Origin: Theristus sp. LFF4_11
Lineage: Eukaryota > Nematoda > Chromadorea > Monhysterida > Xyalidae
NCBI GenBank assembly: GCA_030248135.1
Contig: JASANC010002589.1
Span: forward strand, 20,920-84,919
Direction: 5' to 3'
DNA: 64,000 nt
Shown: positions 13,939-25,909 of the stretch, in pieces
Position numbering within the stretch: the stretch's first letter is position 1
Layout: every line of letters begins with the position of its first letter
Made by a program: the position numbers and the translations under genes
Notes under the pieces: model-generated
Database searches by the model: none
Told to the model about the DNA's origin: nothing
Seen by the model: only the letters and a program-made list of their open reading frames with translations

Positions 13939-16350
13939 CGCGTTCACATGATTCGGTGGGGGCGGGGCGTCTGATTCGCCGAGGGCTGCCACGCAGTGAC
14001 GGCGCAATGGGAGGGCAATTTTGAAATCTGTGTCGCTTAGCAATATGGCTGCCAGTGGGAAGCAAAATTGAAACTGGGGCAATGTCTCTTGCAACGCTTT
14101 GAGGTGTTTTCTTTATGATCGCAATGCAAACCTGAAACATATTTTCAATTTTTTTGCGAATCAAGAAAAACTAAAAGTGTTCTCTTGTAAAAACGAAGAA
14201 AATTGGCGGGTGCGAGAAGAATAATGGAATAATAATTTGAAAGTTGAACATTTTAAAACGAGAAATGATAGAAAAATGTATATAATCAAAGAATCAGTGC
14301 ACCACGGCTTCTCACGATTTGCATGCATGTAATTAGAATGTATTTGAGAAAAACTGTTTTCAAAAATGCGTTTTGTTCTGTATTCATCAGTGAAGAAAGC
14401 GTAGTTGAAAAAAGTACAAGGTGACACGACACAGTTTGGAAGAGGAGAGACGCAAATGCTGAATGCTAATTTGAACCAGCAGTGGTCCATTCTGCACTGT
14501 TTTTCCTCTCTGCTGTACATTGTATTGTCAGTAATTGTGCTGATTATCGCGCAATTTGTGAAATAATAAAAGTTTTTGTCTGACATCAGGGCGAAAAAAA
14601 CCGACTCAAAACGGCAATGCTTCTTATAACATGCAGAAATTACATTGTAGTCAGCCGCGACACGACATCGCATTTTTATACACGTCAAAACGAATACAAT
14701 GATTGAATTTATATGGTAAATAGAAACGTCAACGTGTGTATCAGTCAATTTTGACGGTGAAACTGAAACGTTTTTTTGTTGTGAGCCGCGCCGCACGGCA
14801 CGCCAGCCACTTGGCCAGCCAAACGGACGTAAATGATGATAAAACGCCTTTTCGCGGCCTTGACGTGCTGCACTGCAGAAAAGTGCAAAGTTTTAAAAAG
14901 GACATATTGAAGTATTTATATTTTTCACATGGACAACTATCATGTAAATCGTTTTGTCTCGTGTCCGCGCACGCATTGCAGTGCACATGCGCACATATAG
15001 ACATTTCAAGTGTGTGCATGTCTTGATGTCTAAATTATTGCACGCGAACTGAGCGGCACAAGTAGCGAGACGTTTGCGCAAAAACAAACAACATGCACTG
15101 CACACACACGTACACATCCACAGAAATTGACACGTTCAACACGGTGAAATCAAGTCATCATCGTGTTTTTTATTTTTGCAAATGAACGAATGAAACCCTG
15201 ATTTTTATTTTTAAAACGAGTTGAGTAATTGTAAGATTAAATGAAATCAACAAATTTCAAACGTGATCCGCATTGGTTACATGCATGTGCATAGTGCCAA
15301 CAATACACAGTACATACTTTGTATCTAGTTGTTCCTGGAGGCTGACAAAAAGTTTTGTACAAACTTCACTAGTTGCATGCAATTCATTTGCAGTCTTATG
15401 AATTACGTAGAAGGCCACCATACTAAAATGGGCACAGCTGACAAAGTAAGAAGCTGGATGAAAAAATTTTATGGACTACAAGCATGCCTCAGCTGCGCGG
15501 TATATTTTCTCATGAATTCATAAACACCATCGTATATATCTCCGGCACTAGTGTGCACAAGGTATAAAGAATGAATTTCCTTTTGCGCGTTTGTTAAGCA
15601 CAAGTAAAGTAAAAATGAATTCATTGATACCTGCGATAAGTTAATAGAACAGTGGCATACATACAAATGTACGTTAAATACGACAACTCCAAAGAAAAGT
15701 CATTGAAATTTTTAACTGTCACATGAGAATTTTAAATTCAGTTTTTTTATAAATAACTCAATCAAAAATTGTAAATGGACCGAAACTGCTTGCAAAAAAT
15801 ATTTCAGAACAAATCTGCTTGGGCAAACCCAGCCAGACAAAAACATGATTCCTCACAGCACATACAAAAGCATCAGTCGCAGTAACATGCACAGTAAGAT
15901 TTATTGACATCGTACCAATATAACTAACATGACAAGAGACAACACTTGAAGTCATATTCTGATCGACATACAACTCGCTATGCATACTATATATACGAAC
16001 ACATGACAAAGAAAAAAAACGGACGAGAGAGTTGGCAGTAGCAGTGTAATGTAGCAGTTAAACAAGCCTAATGTAAATAAACCATGAACAAAACATAATG
16101 TATATAATAATTTTTTTCATAATCTCCACCCCCAGAAAAAACGATGGAGTGGCGAGTAAGACCACTAAAATTGTGCAAACATATTATTATCATTACAATG
16201 AATAAATACACACACCAGGCATAGTGCGGCCACAATCGGAATAAACACTCTGCGTTTGCTGCAGGACAGTCAAAGAATCTGGATGCGATGACTGGCAGCT
16301 GTGCGCCTAGCGACCCGAGCGCCCTCTGCAGAGCACCATAGCAAACATTG
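13939..16350. other. region upstream of ephrin: probable promoter/5' UTR and AT-rich spacer
   Basis: The first part (13939-14160) directly precedes the ephrin start and is moderately GC-rich. A 211-codon minus-strand open frame at 14161-14796 has no recognisable motif. From 14.8 to 16.3 kb I see only AT-rich sequence with short frames. Confidence 0.4.
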
Positions 16351-16361
16351 CACATATTATC

Positions 16362-17040
16362 TTTAAGACCGCTGAACTAGCGGCTCTTGATCACCACTGA
16401 TCGTCTCTTAAACTGCTCAACTGGCAACTCCTGACCACTACTGATCGTCACTTAAGACCGCTCATCTGGCGGCTTTTGACACCCACTAATTGTCACTTAA
16501 GACCGCTCAACTGGCAACTCCTGACCACTACTGATCGTCACTTAAGACCGCTCAACTGGCAGTTCCTGACCACTACTGATCGTCACTTAAGATCGCCCAA
16601 CTGGCAGCTCCTGACCACTGCTGATCGTCACTTAAGACCGCCCAACTGGCACCTCCTGACCACTGCTGATCGTCACTTAAGACCGCCCAACTGGCAGCTA
16701 CTGACCACTGCTGATCGTCACGTAAGACCGCCCAACTGGCACCTCCTGACCACTGCTGATCGTCACTTAAGACCGCCCAACTGGCAGCTCCTGACCACTG
16801 CTGATCGTCACTTAAGACCGCTCAACTGGCACCTCCTGACCACTACTGATCGTCACTTAAGACCGCCCAACTGGCAGCTACTGACCACTGCTGATCGCCA
16901 CTTAAGGCCGCCCAACTGGCAACTGCTGACTACTACTGATCGTCACTCAAGACCGCCCAACTGGCAGCTCCTGACCACTACTGATCGTCACTTAAGACCG
17001 CCCAACTGGGAGCTCCTGACCACCACTGATCGTCACCACT
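16362..17040. repeat. 45-bp minisatellite, about 15 units
   Basis: Unit reads approximately CTTAAGACCGCCCAACTGGC then AGCTCCTGACCACTGCTGAT then CGTCA (45 bp). Copies are in perfect 45-bp register, with base changes mainly at C/T and A/G sites. Because 45 is a multiple of three, the array keeps an open frame on the plus strand (15-residue repeat containing TDRHLRPPNW, 16476-17042) and also one on the minus strand. There is no start context, splice signal or flanking exon, so I call it non-coding. Confidence 0.9.
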
Positions 17041-17175
17041 GAGTGTCAATTTGGAATTGGTTTGTTTTTCAGGAAGTAATAATAATGTTAGGGTATGACC
17101 AGAATTTGGATTTTCATTATTTACTGTATACATGCTGTCATCTAGACAAGGTCTGATTTTCTCTGTTGAACGAGA

Positions 17176-18694
17176 TCACTGATTCGCAAGTGAGCAGCGT
17201 CTGTCCGCAATGTATTTCTGCACACATTGTCTGCTTTTGATGTTGAGAAGTGCCAGTCGTGTGTGTCCCTGATGATTGAAAACATTCAACAAAATGTACG
17301 CTGCGTTTGTGTCAACCAGTTTCAGAACCGTTTCTTTAAAGGATGCCAGAGACTGATTGTAGCGTTTCAGCGGCCCGTGCAGTTCAACGTACAGCTGGCA
17401 GAATACAGCGCTTCCATTGTTTCCTGCAAGCAATACAACTTCGTTTTTGTTTGATGCGAAACACTCAAGAAGACTATTTCGATTTGCAATTTTCATTCTA
17501 AAATCATGCAAGTGGATGACCAAGCGTGCAGGACGCAGCACGCCGATGCGCGCCAATCGATCACGATCACAATCATCGTCCAATCAATTCGTCGGAAAAT
17601 TTTATTTTTTGAACACTCGTTTTTCAGGATTAGTGTTTCGGTGCTGGCTCCAAATTCGCTACAGTTTGCTACATGTGGTGATGAGTTTATGTATGACTGA
17701 CGTGTGTTTGTAAACAAGTTCTTGCGAACGAGCGCGTATTCGTTGCCTCCAATGTCCATGTCCACAAAGTCAACAGTTGACCAGTTGCGTGCGAGCAACA
17801 GCCGATGCAGACTGACCACCGTTTGGTTGCTGTACACAGTGACGTTGTGATCATGCACCACCGACTGACGGTAATTTCTGAAACGTACAGAACAGTCGAT
17901 GGAATTGTATTCGTTGTGGTTGTGATTGGAAAAACAACCAGTTTTGTTACCCATCTTCGGCGCCAACGGCCATCTTGACCAATTCACCATATTTTCTAAA
18001 GCTTTCGCCAGTGGTTGGGTCAACACCAAGAAAGCGAACGTTTGGCATGAGTGACTTGATGTGTGGCTCAGCACTGGTGTCGTTGCCAGCAATGCCGAGT
18101 CGCAGCACACGCACGGGCGCTGTGCGCTTCAGAGGCAGCATGATGTAGCGCCACTCACCCTGCAGTCACACTTGCAACGCCGTGAATTACGAGCACGCAA
18201 ATGTACATGTGAAGGCTTCTGGATAAAAAGTAAAAGCTCAAAACAGATGACCAATCAGACGAATGATCAGTTGAACACATTGCGCAGTGCACAAGGCCAA
18301 CCTGTGTCACTCTCTGGCGCACATCCGCAGAGTTGCACGTGTCTTGAACGTTCTGTTGCCATTTGTGGCGCATGCGCCTGTCCGCCTGTTGCGTGCGGTT
18401 GCCCTTCGCCCCCATCGTCAGGTTCGTGGTCACAGACGCAACGCACGCGCGATACGCGCTCAACCGACGCTGACACGCCGTCTGCTTCGGCGCTGGCTCG
18501 ACTCTGCTTTTTCCGACTGCTGATTTGTGGGCAACTTGATTTTGGATTCCAGCAAACAGCTTCACTTCTGCGGTAGAATAACCGGCGATTAGTTTTGTTG
18601 GTTTCGAGAACAGGCCCCCGTTGTAGAACAACAATGCGCTTAGAATGGAAATCAGCAGAAACGTTATCAGAATTTGTCGCCAATGATTCGCCAT
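17176..18694 (-). CDS. FkbM-like methyltransferase, type II membrane protein (4 exons)
   Basis: Predicted SAM-dependent methyltransferase of the FkbM/Methyltransf_21 superfamily, likely Golgi-located. Exons: 18694-18302, 18159-17951, 17877-17716, 17497-17176; about 361 aa. Start ATG at 18694 is followed by a short basic tail and a hydrophobic anchor (about residues 9-27), then a stem with Cys-containing segments. Catalytic-domain landmarks are GEWRYIMLPL, VRVLRLGIAG (glycine-rich SAM-site region), FLGVDP, VDFVDMDIGGNEYALV and FCQLYVELHGP. Junctions 1 and 2 are solid. The third (AACTT|GTTTAC to TTTTAG|AATG) is chosen for phase and is less certain. It is head-to-head with the sulfotransferase at 19141, about 450 bp away. 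The methyl acceptor is unknown; a sugar hydroxyl is an inference from the neighbours. Confidence 0.8.
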
Positions 18695-19140
18695 GACATT
18701 ACGTGATAACCAACTGGATCTTTATGTTGAAAATTGCAACTTGCGAAAAATAACAGTCATGCACACTACAAACTGTGTGGTCATCATAGACGCGTTTTAT
18801 GAAGGAATGAGCAAGTATAAATAATACCGGTATCACATGTATGGATGCCCAAAAGCAGGAAACTGCTATGTTAGGCGTCCTGCTTTGTAGGACTGCATCT
18901 CTGTCGTATCCTCTGTGTACTTCTTCATGTACACGTGGGATATAGTGAAACTGACGTTCGTTTACGTCACAATGATCCAGCATTTAGTATCCATGGTTGC
19001 GGCAAATGGTTCACTATGTAATTGCTTGTTTTAGTGCTGTCCTACAAGTGATGGCAGAAAGATTTATAAACGAAATCTATTTTTTTCGAAGTTTCGAAAG
19101 AATGTTTACAGAGCAGCAGCGATCTCTTTTCAGGAGTAAC
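18695..19140. promoter_or_regulatory. divergent intergenic region between FkbM-like and Gal3ST-like genes
   Basis: 446 bp separating two start codons on opposite strands, so it probably carries both promoters. TTTTCAG|GAGTAAC sits just before ATG 19141, so the plus-strand gene has either a 5' UTR intron or a spliced-leader acceptor here. No TATA box or named motif is clear. Confidence 0.4.
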
Positions 19141-21483
19141 ATGCCGCGTGTGACGCTGCGCCAGCTGTGCTGGTGTCTAGCTTCGTTCATTATCTTAGCC
19201 ACAACGTTGATCACAATGAAACTCGATAACATGCGAAACGACCACTTTACAAAAACAAAAACAAATATGAAAGTCGTTCGCAACGAGCATCCAGAATGGA
19301 ACGTCTCACAGAGTCGATTGTCACAACCGATTCGCCATTTCGTCTTTCACGCATTGCACAAAACTGGTAGCACAGTGACTGCCAACCAGTTGCGTCTGTT
19401 CTGCGTTCGCCATCAGTTGACGTGTGTCACGTATTGCGCGTGTGGCCACTGCACGCGCACCATCGATTGCTTCCATAAGCAGAATCGACTGGATTTCTAC
19501 AATGCCAACAAATGGGAGTTCTACCACGACGGAATGTTCACGGTGCGGCGCATGCAACGCTGCTGCCCGCCCTATTTGAAGTTCGTCGCAGACGGCGTCC
19601 ATGGTAAATGAGAAACACTGGACACAGCATCAGGCCAATCGTGGCCTGCATGGCATGCAACATCTACATTGTATGATCTTTTATGTTGGTCGCGCAACTC
19701 AATGCCGCATAGATAGTGAAACAGTTTCATGGATGACCCGGCAATTCAAAATTGGTAAAGTGATCCGAGTCCCCTACATAGGGCCGAGTCATTGGCGACT
19801 TTGAATTGCCACATAAAGATTGAAATTAGTTTTTTTTCCACGTCTGCTCACGCATTCAGTTGCAGAACTTAAATAACTGTTAATACATACAATTAGTTAG
19901 TCAATTTCAATATTATATGCTTCGCTGTGGAAAAAGTACTTATATTCTTTTCAGGAATTGTTGACCATTTGCCGCTGTATGTGAACGAAAACAAACAGTT
20001 CGTTGAGAATGTCACAAGAAAAGGTGCTTTTCGATTCACAATAATTCGCAACCCAATCGAGCAGTTCATTTCGTTTTGGATGGAAACGAACAAGTAGGCC
20101 ACTCCACTTTACACGGTATAGCCGAGTAAATAAGGCTGCCCTAATCTTCTAAATCAGGACGAAACCAGGTGCAGACTAGGAATTGTGTTTTTCTACTATG
20201 CTAACATATTCGCCGATCGAGTGTGCGACTGACAAAGAATGGACACAATAGAACGAATAACAGTTTAAAAATTGAGAAACGAAACACGTCAAATTTGACA
20301 CTCAATTGAGTTTCTTAGCCTTTTCACTCAACACTCAATTGAGTTTCTGAGCCTTTTCACTCATTTAGATTTCGCGCGCTCTTTGCACCCTGAAAAAAGC
20401 TGCCATGTTTAATCGGCCATACCGTACTTAATTTTTTAAGAGAGAGACTGAAAGTGGTACAATTGAGTGGCATTTTGCTAACAACAAGCTGTGCTTCATT
20501 GTTTTGCATTCAAAGATGGGGCCGTCACAACGTCAGTTTGAACGAAGCCATCGAAGACTGCTGGACAATAGCGAACCAATATCACGGAGTGACATTACAA
20601 GCGAAGCCATCGAGAAAGACCACACCGGGCCGTGACAGGGCAAAGCGTCCGCTGCATGACATGCCTCATCGAACCTACAACGGTTTCAATGCTGTGTTCA
20701 CGCATTTTCACAGAACACAGTTGCACGGCTTTATAACTCTAAACGGTACCGTACAGGTTTGACAAACATGCAATCAAAAGAGCTTGGTTGGCGCGGTGAA
20801 TCCGATATGGAAAGCTACGAGGACACGATTCGCTACCTGCATCAGCTCGACCTTGTGGGATTGACAGATAAACTAAATCAGACATGGCAGATGTTGAAGA
20901 GTCGCCTGGCGTGGCCCCCTGAATACTTCGTTAGCGCCGTTCCTTTAGGTGTGACCTATTTTTTTAAACGTGTCCCACTGAAATGACGTCATGTGCCGCC
21001 AAACATGCGCTTACCGTTCACAGAAAACTAGATTTTCCGTTTAGCCGATTTCTTCCCGTAAAAAAACGATGAATGTCTAATCAGTCACACCAAACTGACA
21101 TTTTTGTGCCTGTACCTTGACAAACGGGTGTTTTCAAAGCAAATGACGTCATTTTAGTCCTGACACGTTTGAATAAATCCACAATACATTACCAAAGTTA
21201 CGTTCTGTAGTTTTTGTCTTGTTGCGTTAAGTCTTGCCTTTACAAATTCAAATTGACATTTGCAGATTATAAAGAGAAAGAGCACAAATACCGAACAGAA
21301 TTGGGCATTTATATTGGAGAGTCATATCACGCCGGTTCAATGGCAAAAACACTGAGTCCTCGCCAACTGCAACAGATACAATCATTTCAATGGGCTGATA
21401 TGCGACTGTATCAAGAAGCAAAAATGATTTTTGAAAAACAACGCAGAAACTGGCGTTTGAATTATATTGACAATGCGGCATAA
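19141..21483 (+). CDS. galactose-3-O-sulfotransferase-like (Gal3ST) Golgi sulfotransferase (5 exons)
   Basis: Transfers sulfate from PAPS to a sugar hydroxyl, in the Golgi lumen by family knowledge. Exons: 19141-19603, 19955-20093, 20516-20682, 20757-20948, 21266-21483; all phases close, about 392 aa. ATG 19141 was chosen because an acceptor (TTTTCAG) lies 8 nt upstream and a membrane anchor follows (about residues 10-24). Landmarks: 5'-PAPS site HALHKTGSTVTANQLRLF (about residues 72-89), 3'-PAPS site FTIIRNPIEQFISFW in exon 2, the NMQSKELGW and LNQTWQMLKSRLAWP blocks of the family in exon 4, and a conserved C-terminal helix region FQWADMRLYQEAK. Exon 3 boundaries rest on phase and a weak acceptor. 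Intron 2 holds a MITE, and a palindromic MITE starts right after the exon 4 donor. The tail faces the gene at 21595 with about 110 bp between them. Confidence 0.85.
20110..20426 (-). mobile_element. TACGGTATGGCCG-family MITE in sulfotransferase intron 2
   Basis: Reads in reverse orientation, from TACACGGTATAGCCGAGTAA to AATCGGCCATACCGTA, with the family's CTTTGCACCCTGAAAAAAGC segment. An internal direct duplication (CTCAATTGAGTTTCT...AGCCTTTTCACTCA) makes it longer than the roughly 267-bp copies. Confidence 0.6.
20951..21172. mobile_element. palindromic MITE (ACGTGTCC / ATGACGTCAT), copy 1
   Basis: Begins GTGACCTATTTTTTTAAACG then TGTCCCACTGAAATGACGTC. It ends with the inverted AAATGACGTCATTTTAGTCC then TGACACGTTT. 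Related copies are at 49195-49428 and 58431-58647. It lies in intron 4 of the Gal3ST-like gene, immediately downstream of the donor G|GTGTGA. Confidence 0.75.
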
Positions 21484-21594
21484 AGAATCAAATCAAAAAG
21501 TATCGGTGCCACATACTGTATCTGTATAATTGACACTTTATTATCTGTCATGTGTCATAATGTTCACAGTTTCGAGTTCCCTTTTGAAATGTGC

Positions 21595-22790
21595 TCAAAA
21601 CGGTTTTCGCATAATATAAGAGCGTGAGTTGCCATGGGGCTCTCGGTATGTCACTGAGATCATGAGCGAGTGTTCGCGTGCGAATTCGTCGACGGCACGT
21701 TTTACAGCGCCGGGTTCCTTGCGTCCGTCCTCGCAGAGAGTCCAGTCCTGCCTCGGAGCCACCGCTTCGTGGGTCATGTAGTCGTGGCCCGCGAAAATGC
21801 CCCCACGTCTCAATTTCGGCCACCAAAGAGTCAAATCATTCTTGACGGCACAATAGTCGTGACGCGCGTCAAGGTAAATGAAGTCGAGGCTGTCGTTGGC
21901 GAACTGATGCACCACAACATCCGTGCGACCTTGCACGAACTTGGTTTTGTTGGAAAAGTTGCGCAACGCAGCTTTGGCACGTTCCATCATTTGTTGCTGC
22001 TTGGAATCGGCAACATCTACAACAACTACACGGTTGGCCAAGAAAAGTGTACTTTCAAAATAATGGCTTGTTCTCGTCACCAGAAAAAGAGCTTCAGCTG
22101 AAACTTGAAGCACTTTATAGAATTATTAATGCCTGATTTTTATGTTTTTATACCCAATTTTATTGAATCTACTGTATACGTTGATCCTTAAAAAGATTTA
22201 TTCAGTGGCCGTCACTGAACAACTTGCGTGAGGAACAATGTAAAGTTCATTTTCAAACTTTCAAAAAAGCTTTCCATTAAAAATATACAAAACGGCAAAA
22301 AAAACTCACTTGCTACATCGTTGTAGTTTTTCGACTGTGTCCAAATATCGACCAAATAAAACTTCCGGCAGTTTTTCCAGCCATTTAGTAACTGCAGTGA
22401 ATAAGCGCCAGCTTGAACACCCAATTCCACGCCAACTGTAAAGTCTGTCCCAAGTTTATTCAAATAAAAACCAAGTTCCTTGCGAGAGCCCAGCGGCGTT
22501 AAAAAGTTTGATGGCCGCTGTGAAGTTTGTGCTCTTTGTTGTGCATCGGTAATGTTCACTTTTGGCTTTTCGAGTCTGTTTACGTTGTTCATCATATTAT
22601 CAATTTTCTGTTGTCGCATAACAACATCGCTTTGAATCTGAAGCTTCGGTACGTGAAACAGCAGTGTAAATACAACGACCATGGCAATTAGTGTGGTGGC
22701 AGCAATACATTTGTTGAAGTGCTGCGAAGAAACTTGTATCTTCGACACAAAGAAACGATCAACACTGCTCGTGAAGTGATTGCCAAGCAT
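21595..22790 (-). CDS. Methyltransf_24-type SAM methyltransferase, type II membrane protein (2 exons), paralogue 1
   Basis: Class I SAM methyltransferase. Exons 22790-22310 and 22016-21595 (phase 1 junction GCA A|GTGAGT to TTGTAG|AT), 300 aa. First ATG at 22790, followed by a membrane anchor around residues 29-44 (TTLIAMVVVFTLLFHV) and a Lys/Asn/Gln-rich stem. Motif I is VGVELGVQAGAYSLQLL, then the acidic-loop region FYLVDIW, LDFIYLDARHDYCAVKNDL, WWPKLRRGGIFAGHDY, and a C-terminal EPGAVKRAVDEF block typical of the family. An AATAAA lies about 55 nt past the stop. It is a close paralogue of the next gene (25910-26845), with the intron at the same codon and phase, so the pair arose by tandem duplication. 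The acceptor is unknown; glycan O-methylation is inferred from context. Confidence 0.87.
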
Positions 22791-23049
22791 GAAGAATGAC
22801 CGTTGTTTTTGTTGTTGATGTGCTGGAAACGCGGCTGAATACACTGGCTAGTGGCTATAAACACACAGTGTTCATGGCCTTTATGTTCGCCTACACCATT
22901 CACCCGTATGTAGCTTTTTTGGAGCATACTGAATACAGGGTTGGCAGAGTCAAGGGTCGGGTAACATTTTCTTCTGCAGAAAGCAAATCGATCTTGACAC
23001 TTATTTTAATCCTAAGCCATTTCAGCACTAAAAAACTTGATTTGTAGCA

Positions 23050-24456
23050 GGAAAAATTGTTTGTTGCTGATTGCAGTTTTCCCGTTTTTCCAAAACTAAT
23101 TTGGACAGGTGATTGGAATTCTTTTTGTTTTTGTTTTTTAGGTCGAGATGGTTAAAAATAAAAATAGATAAAAACGCTTGGGCTTGGCCTTGGCGCAACC
23201 AGTGCCTGAATTTCCATGCTCTGGGCATGCGCTCGTGCGTTCTGCTCAAATCGCTTCGAACTTTTCAATCATACAAGATCATTGATTACTTAATAATTTT
23301 TAAGCTCATGCCTTTGCATCAAACAAAGAGCGCAACTGCAATTATCAACCAGTTTTTGGAACACAGGAAATTTTGCAATTAGCAACATGCACGTTTGCCT
23401 GGTACAATAAAAACTGTTTTTTGAATGCCTAAAGTGAAAAGTGCATCCGTATCATCTAGATAGTATTGGCCCCGGCTTCCAATTGGGTGAATATGTATCT
23501 ATATAGTTTTATACGATAATGGTTTTACGATATTGGTTACATTGTGGTCGTGATGACAATAGCATAAATGCAGGTAACGTTTGGAAGTGCTGATGCACAT
23601 GCAGAAGAATCAATGGATCGATTAAATTATACAGGGTGGGTCCAAAAACTATCGGATTTCAAATTGCTTTGTTTCAGGTCTGGGTCTAAAATTGGGAAAT
23701 TTTGCAGAACTTAAAATCGCATTTTTCTCTGGACTTGTTGTCTATTTTAATGTTTTTTGTCCTTTAGGTAAATTTAATATGATGGTTATACATTAATTAT
23801 AAAAGTTATAAATACTCTAAGATAGTAGCTGTCTGCCTGTCCACATTTGCTATGTCCAACTTTTTGCTTTTTAAGCAAATTTTAAGTTCAATTCCATCAG
23901 TTAGTTTTATATACTCAGTTTCTGTAAAGCACATCCATATAAGATTATTGACATGTAATGACAAATTCGCGAAATGACAAAATGTGGGTTTGTTTTTTTG
24001 AAAACGCGGGGATTTTAACAAAAAATAGGGTGACTTTCGTTTCAATACAATAATTGAAAAAATACGTGGCGTTGGACAACACTAAAATTAGCAAATTTTG
24101 TCACTTGAGAAACCGATTGGCGAATTTGAAAAACGTTTCAATTGTTCTGAACGAATGCAAGAAAAAAACAGTTGTGTTTGTTAAAAACAATTTGAAGTGT
24201 CCTGCTTTGGTGTAACGGTTCACTTGTACCTCCAACGCTCCAAATCCTCCGGCCTCGAACGCTGACGTGGAGATCCATGCGCTCGGAACTGCTGTTGAGA
24301 CTGAGTTAAAAGAAATTCAGCAAGTTAATTATTTAGGGTTCGGTTACAATAGCATGTAGTGTGTTGTGTTCGTTGCTCAACTTCAATTACACAATTCTTT
24401 CTCTTTTTCTCGTAAACTTCGACGTTGGCCAACTCCTTTCCAGACAGTTATTCAGT
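23050..24456. other. AT-rich spacer with a mariner-like end and a tRNA-like stretch
   Basis: Non-coding spacer between the two Methyltransf_24 paralogues. A mariner-type end TACAGGGTGGGTCCAAAAAC starts at 23630. Around 24208-24285 a stretch with TGGTGTAACGGTTCA (A-box-like) and GGCCTCGAACGC (B-box-like) about 40 nt apart suggests a tRNA-derived relic. No gene seen. Confidence 0.4.
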
Positions 24457-24708
24457 TACCGTATTACCTCTAATAAACCCCCATGGGGGTTTATTTCTTC
24501 AGCGACTTCTGGGGGTGGGGGTTTATTTTTTGTGGGGGGGGCTTTATTTTGGGGGGGTTTATTTGGAAACCATTTTTAGGAGTGGGCAAAATGGCAAAAA
24601 TACCTTCCATGGCAGGAAGGAAGTCTATTTGGAAACTTGTCGAGGGGGTGGGGGTTTATTTTTGGGGGGGTTTAATTTTGGGGGGGGTTTAATAGAGGTA
24701 ATACGGTA
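24457..24708 (+). mobile_element. G-rich foldback MITE, copy B (short)
   Basis: Same ends as copy A: TACCGTATTACCTCTAATAA at the left and AATAGAGGTAATACGGTA at the right, with GGGGTTTATT arms. The central non-G-rich core is mostly deleted. Confidence 0.75.
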
Positions 24709-25008
24709 ATTCAGAAGAGAGGATAAAACTGGCACAGAAAAGTAAAACAACAGAGTGACCCAGAAAAACACCGAAAAACAACGCCTTTATACGCGACAAC
24801 AACCAATACAAAGAAAGTAGCTGACCCAATGTCAAGAAAGTAGCTTAGGCATTCACACGCACTCGACCACGCGCCACATCAGCAGCACAGACTACGGTAA
24901 CACGAGTAGGGATGAGGTTATAATGGGACATTACAAAAATGTTTAACGTTTAACCATTTGATACAAACAGAAAACTAAGTATAATAGAAGCAAAGTGAGT
25001 AAAAAGAC

Positions 25009-25842
25009 GGTACTGATTTCAAATCGTTATTTTTTGAAGCAAACATTGACGGTTTCTGCTGACATTTGGAACAGAGGTTCTCAAGGATAGGAAATTTTGT
25101 TTCCGCGCAAAAATTCAACAATTTAGAATTATGTTTTTTTGACTAGATTTCGAAAAACTGCGATTTTTTGCGTAGTTGTTCGAAAACAATGCTCCTCAGT
25201 TTCGTTGGTTGTTTGTGTTAGCTAACCTGACCAGTGACCACGCAGTTGGCGTTGATCGAGCGCTCTGGCTGGTGATGCAGAGCGGTGCGATCGGGCACAC
25301 GGTCGGCCCGCCCGACTTTCTGCGCAATCGCTTTAGGAAATCATCAGTCGGTGTGACGATATGCCGAGGCGGCCGAGACTGCCTGAGCGGACTCCTTGTG
25401 ATTTCGCTTTGTAGGGATACTTAAGGACAGTCTTTACGCTAGGCCACCTGCTGATCTTAATGATTGAAGGGCAGGAAAATCTTCATTCGAACAGTCTGCT
25501 CGCGTTCAAGACCCGTCTGCAGTTCTGCATTGACAGTGATGGGTCTCATGTGGAAAACCTTTGGAAATTGAATTTTCCTTTCCAGAATTCCATGTTTTTT
25601 CTGAATATGTTTTATTTTGTCGACAAAATGTCATTAAGATTTGTGCAAAAAAGAGACAAAAAGTAAACATAAATCAAGTAAAAAACGCGGATTTTGTAAT
25701 TTCTGGTTGAACTTGGGCACAATTTCAAAGTGCAGGTAATTTTTTTGCGCGCAAGCAAAGTTTCCCATCCTTGAGAAGCTCTGTAATTTCAGCAGACTCT
25801 GTCAATGTTTGATTAAAAACAACATTTCAAATCAGTACCGTG
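25009..25842. mobile_element. TIR DNA element, about 834 bp, with GC-rich interior
   Basis: Left end CGGTACTGATTTCAAATCGT, matched by the inverse of the right end at about 25815-25842. The terminal repeats extend about 110 bp and include the inverted pair TCTCAAGGATAGGAAA / TTTCCCATCCTTGAGA. The interior (25176-25424) is GC-rich with an 82-codon open frame of unknown origin. No transposase motif recognised. Confidence 0.6.
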
Positions 25843-25909
25843 TTTTACGGGTCAACAGCTCGTGCATAACAACATAGTTTTTTTTAAATACTGAATAGTG
25901 CGATTCAAG

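Noticed and set aside
16476..17042. 188-codon repeat protein
   Set aside because: It is a 45-bp minisatellite whose length keeps a frame open; there is no promoter, start context or splice signal, and the opposite strand is equally open.
18061..18576. Plus-strand 171-codon frame
   Set aside because: Antisense shadow of exons 1-2 of the FkbM-like methyltransferase, which has motif support.
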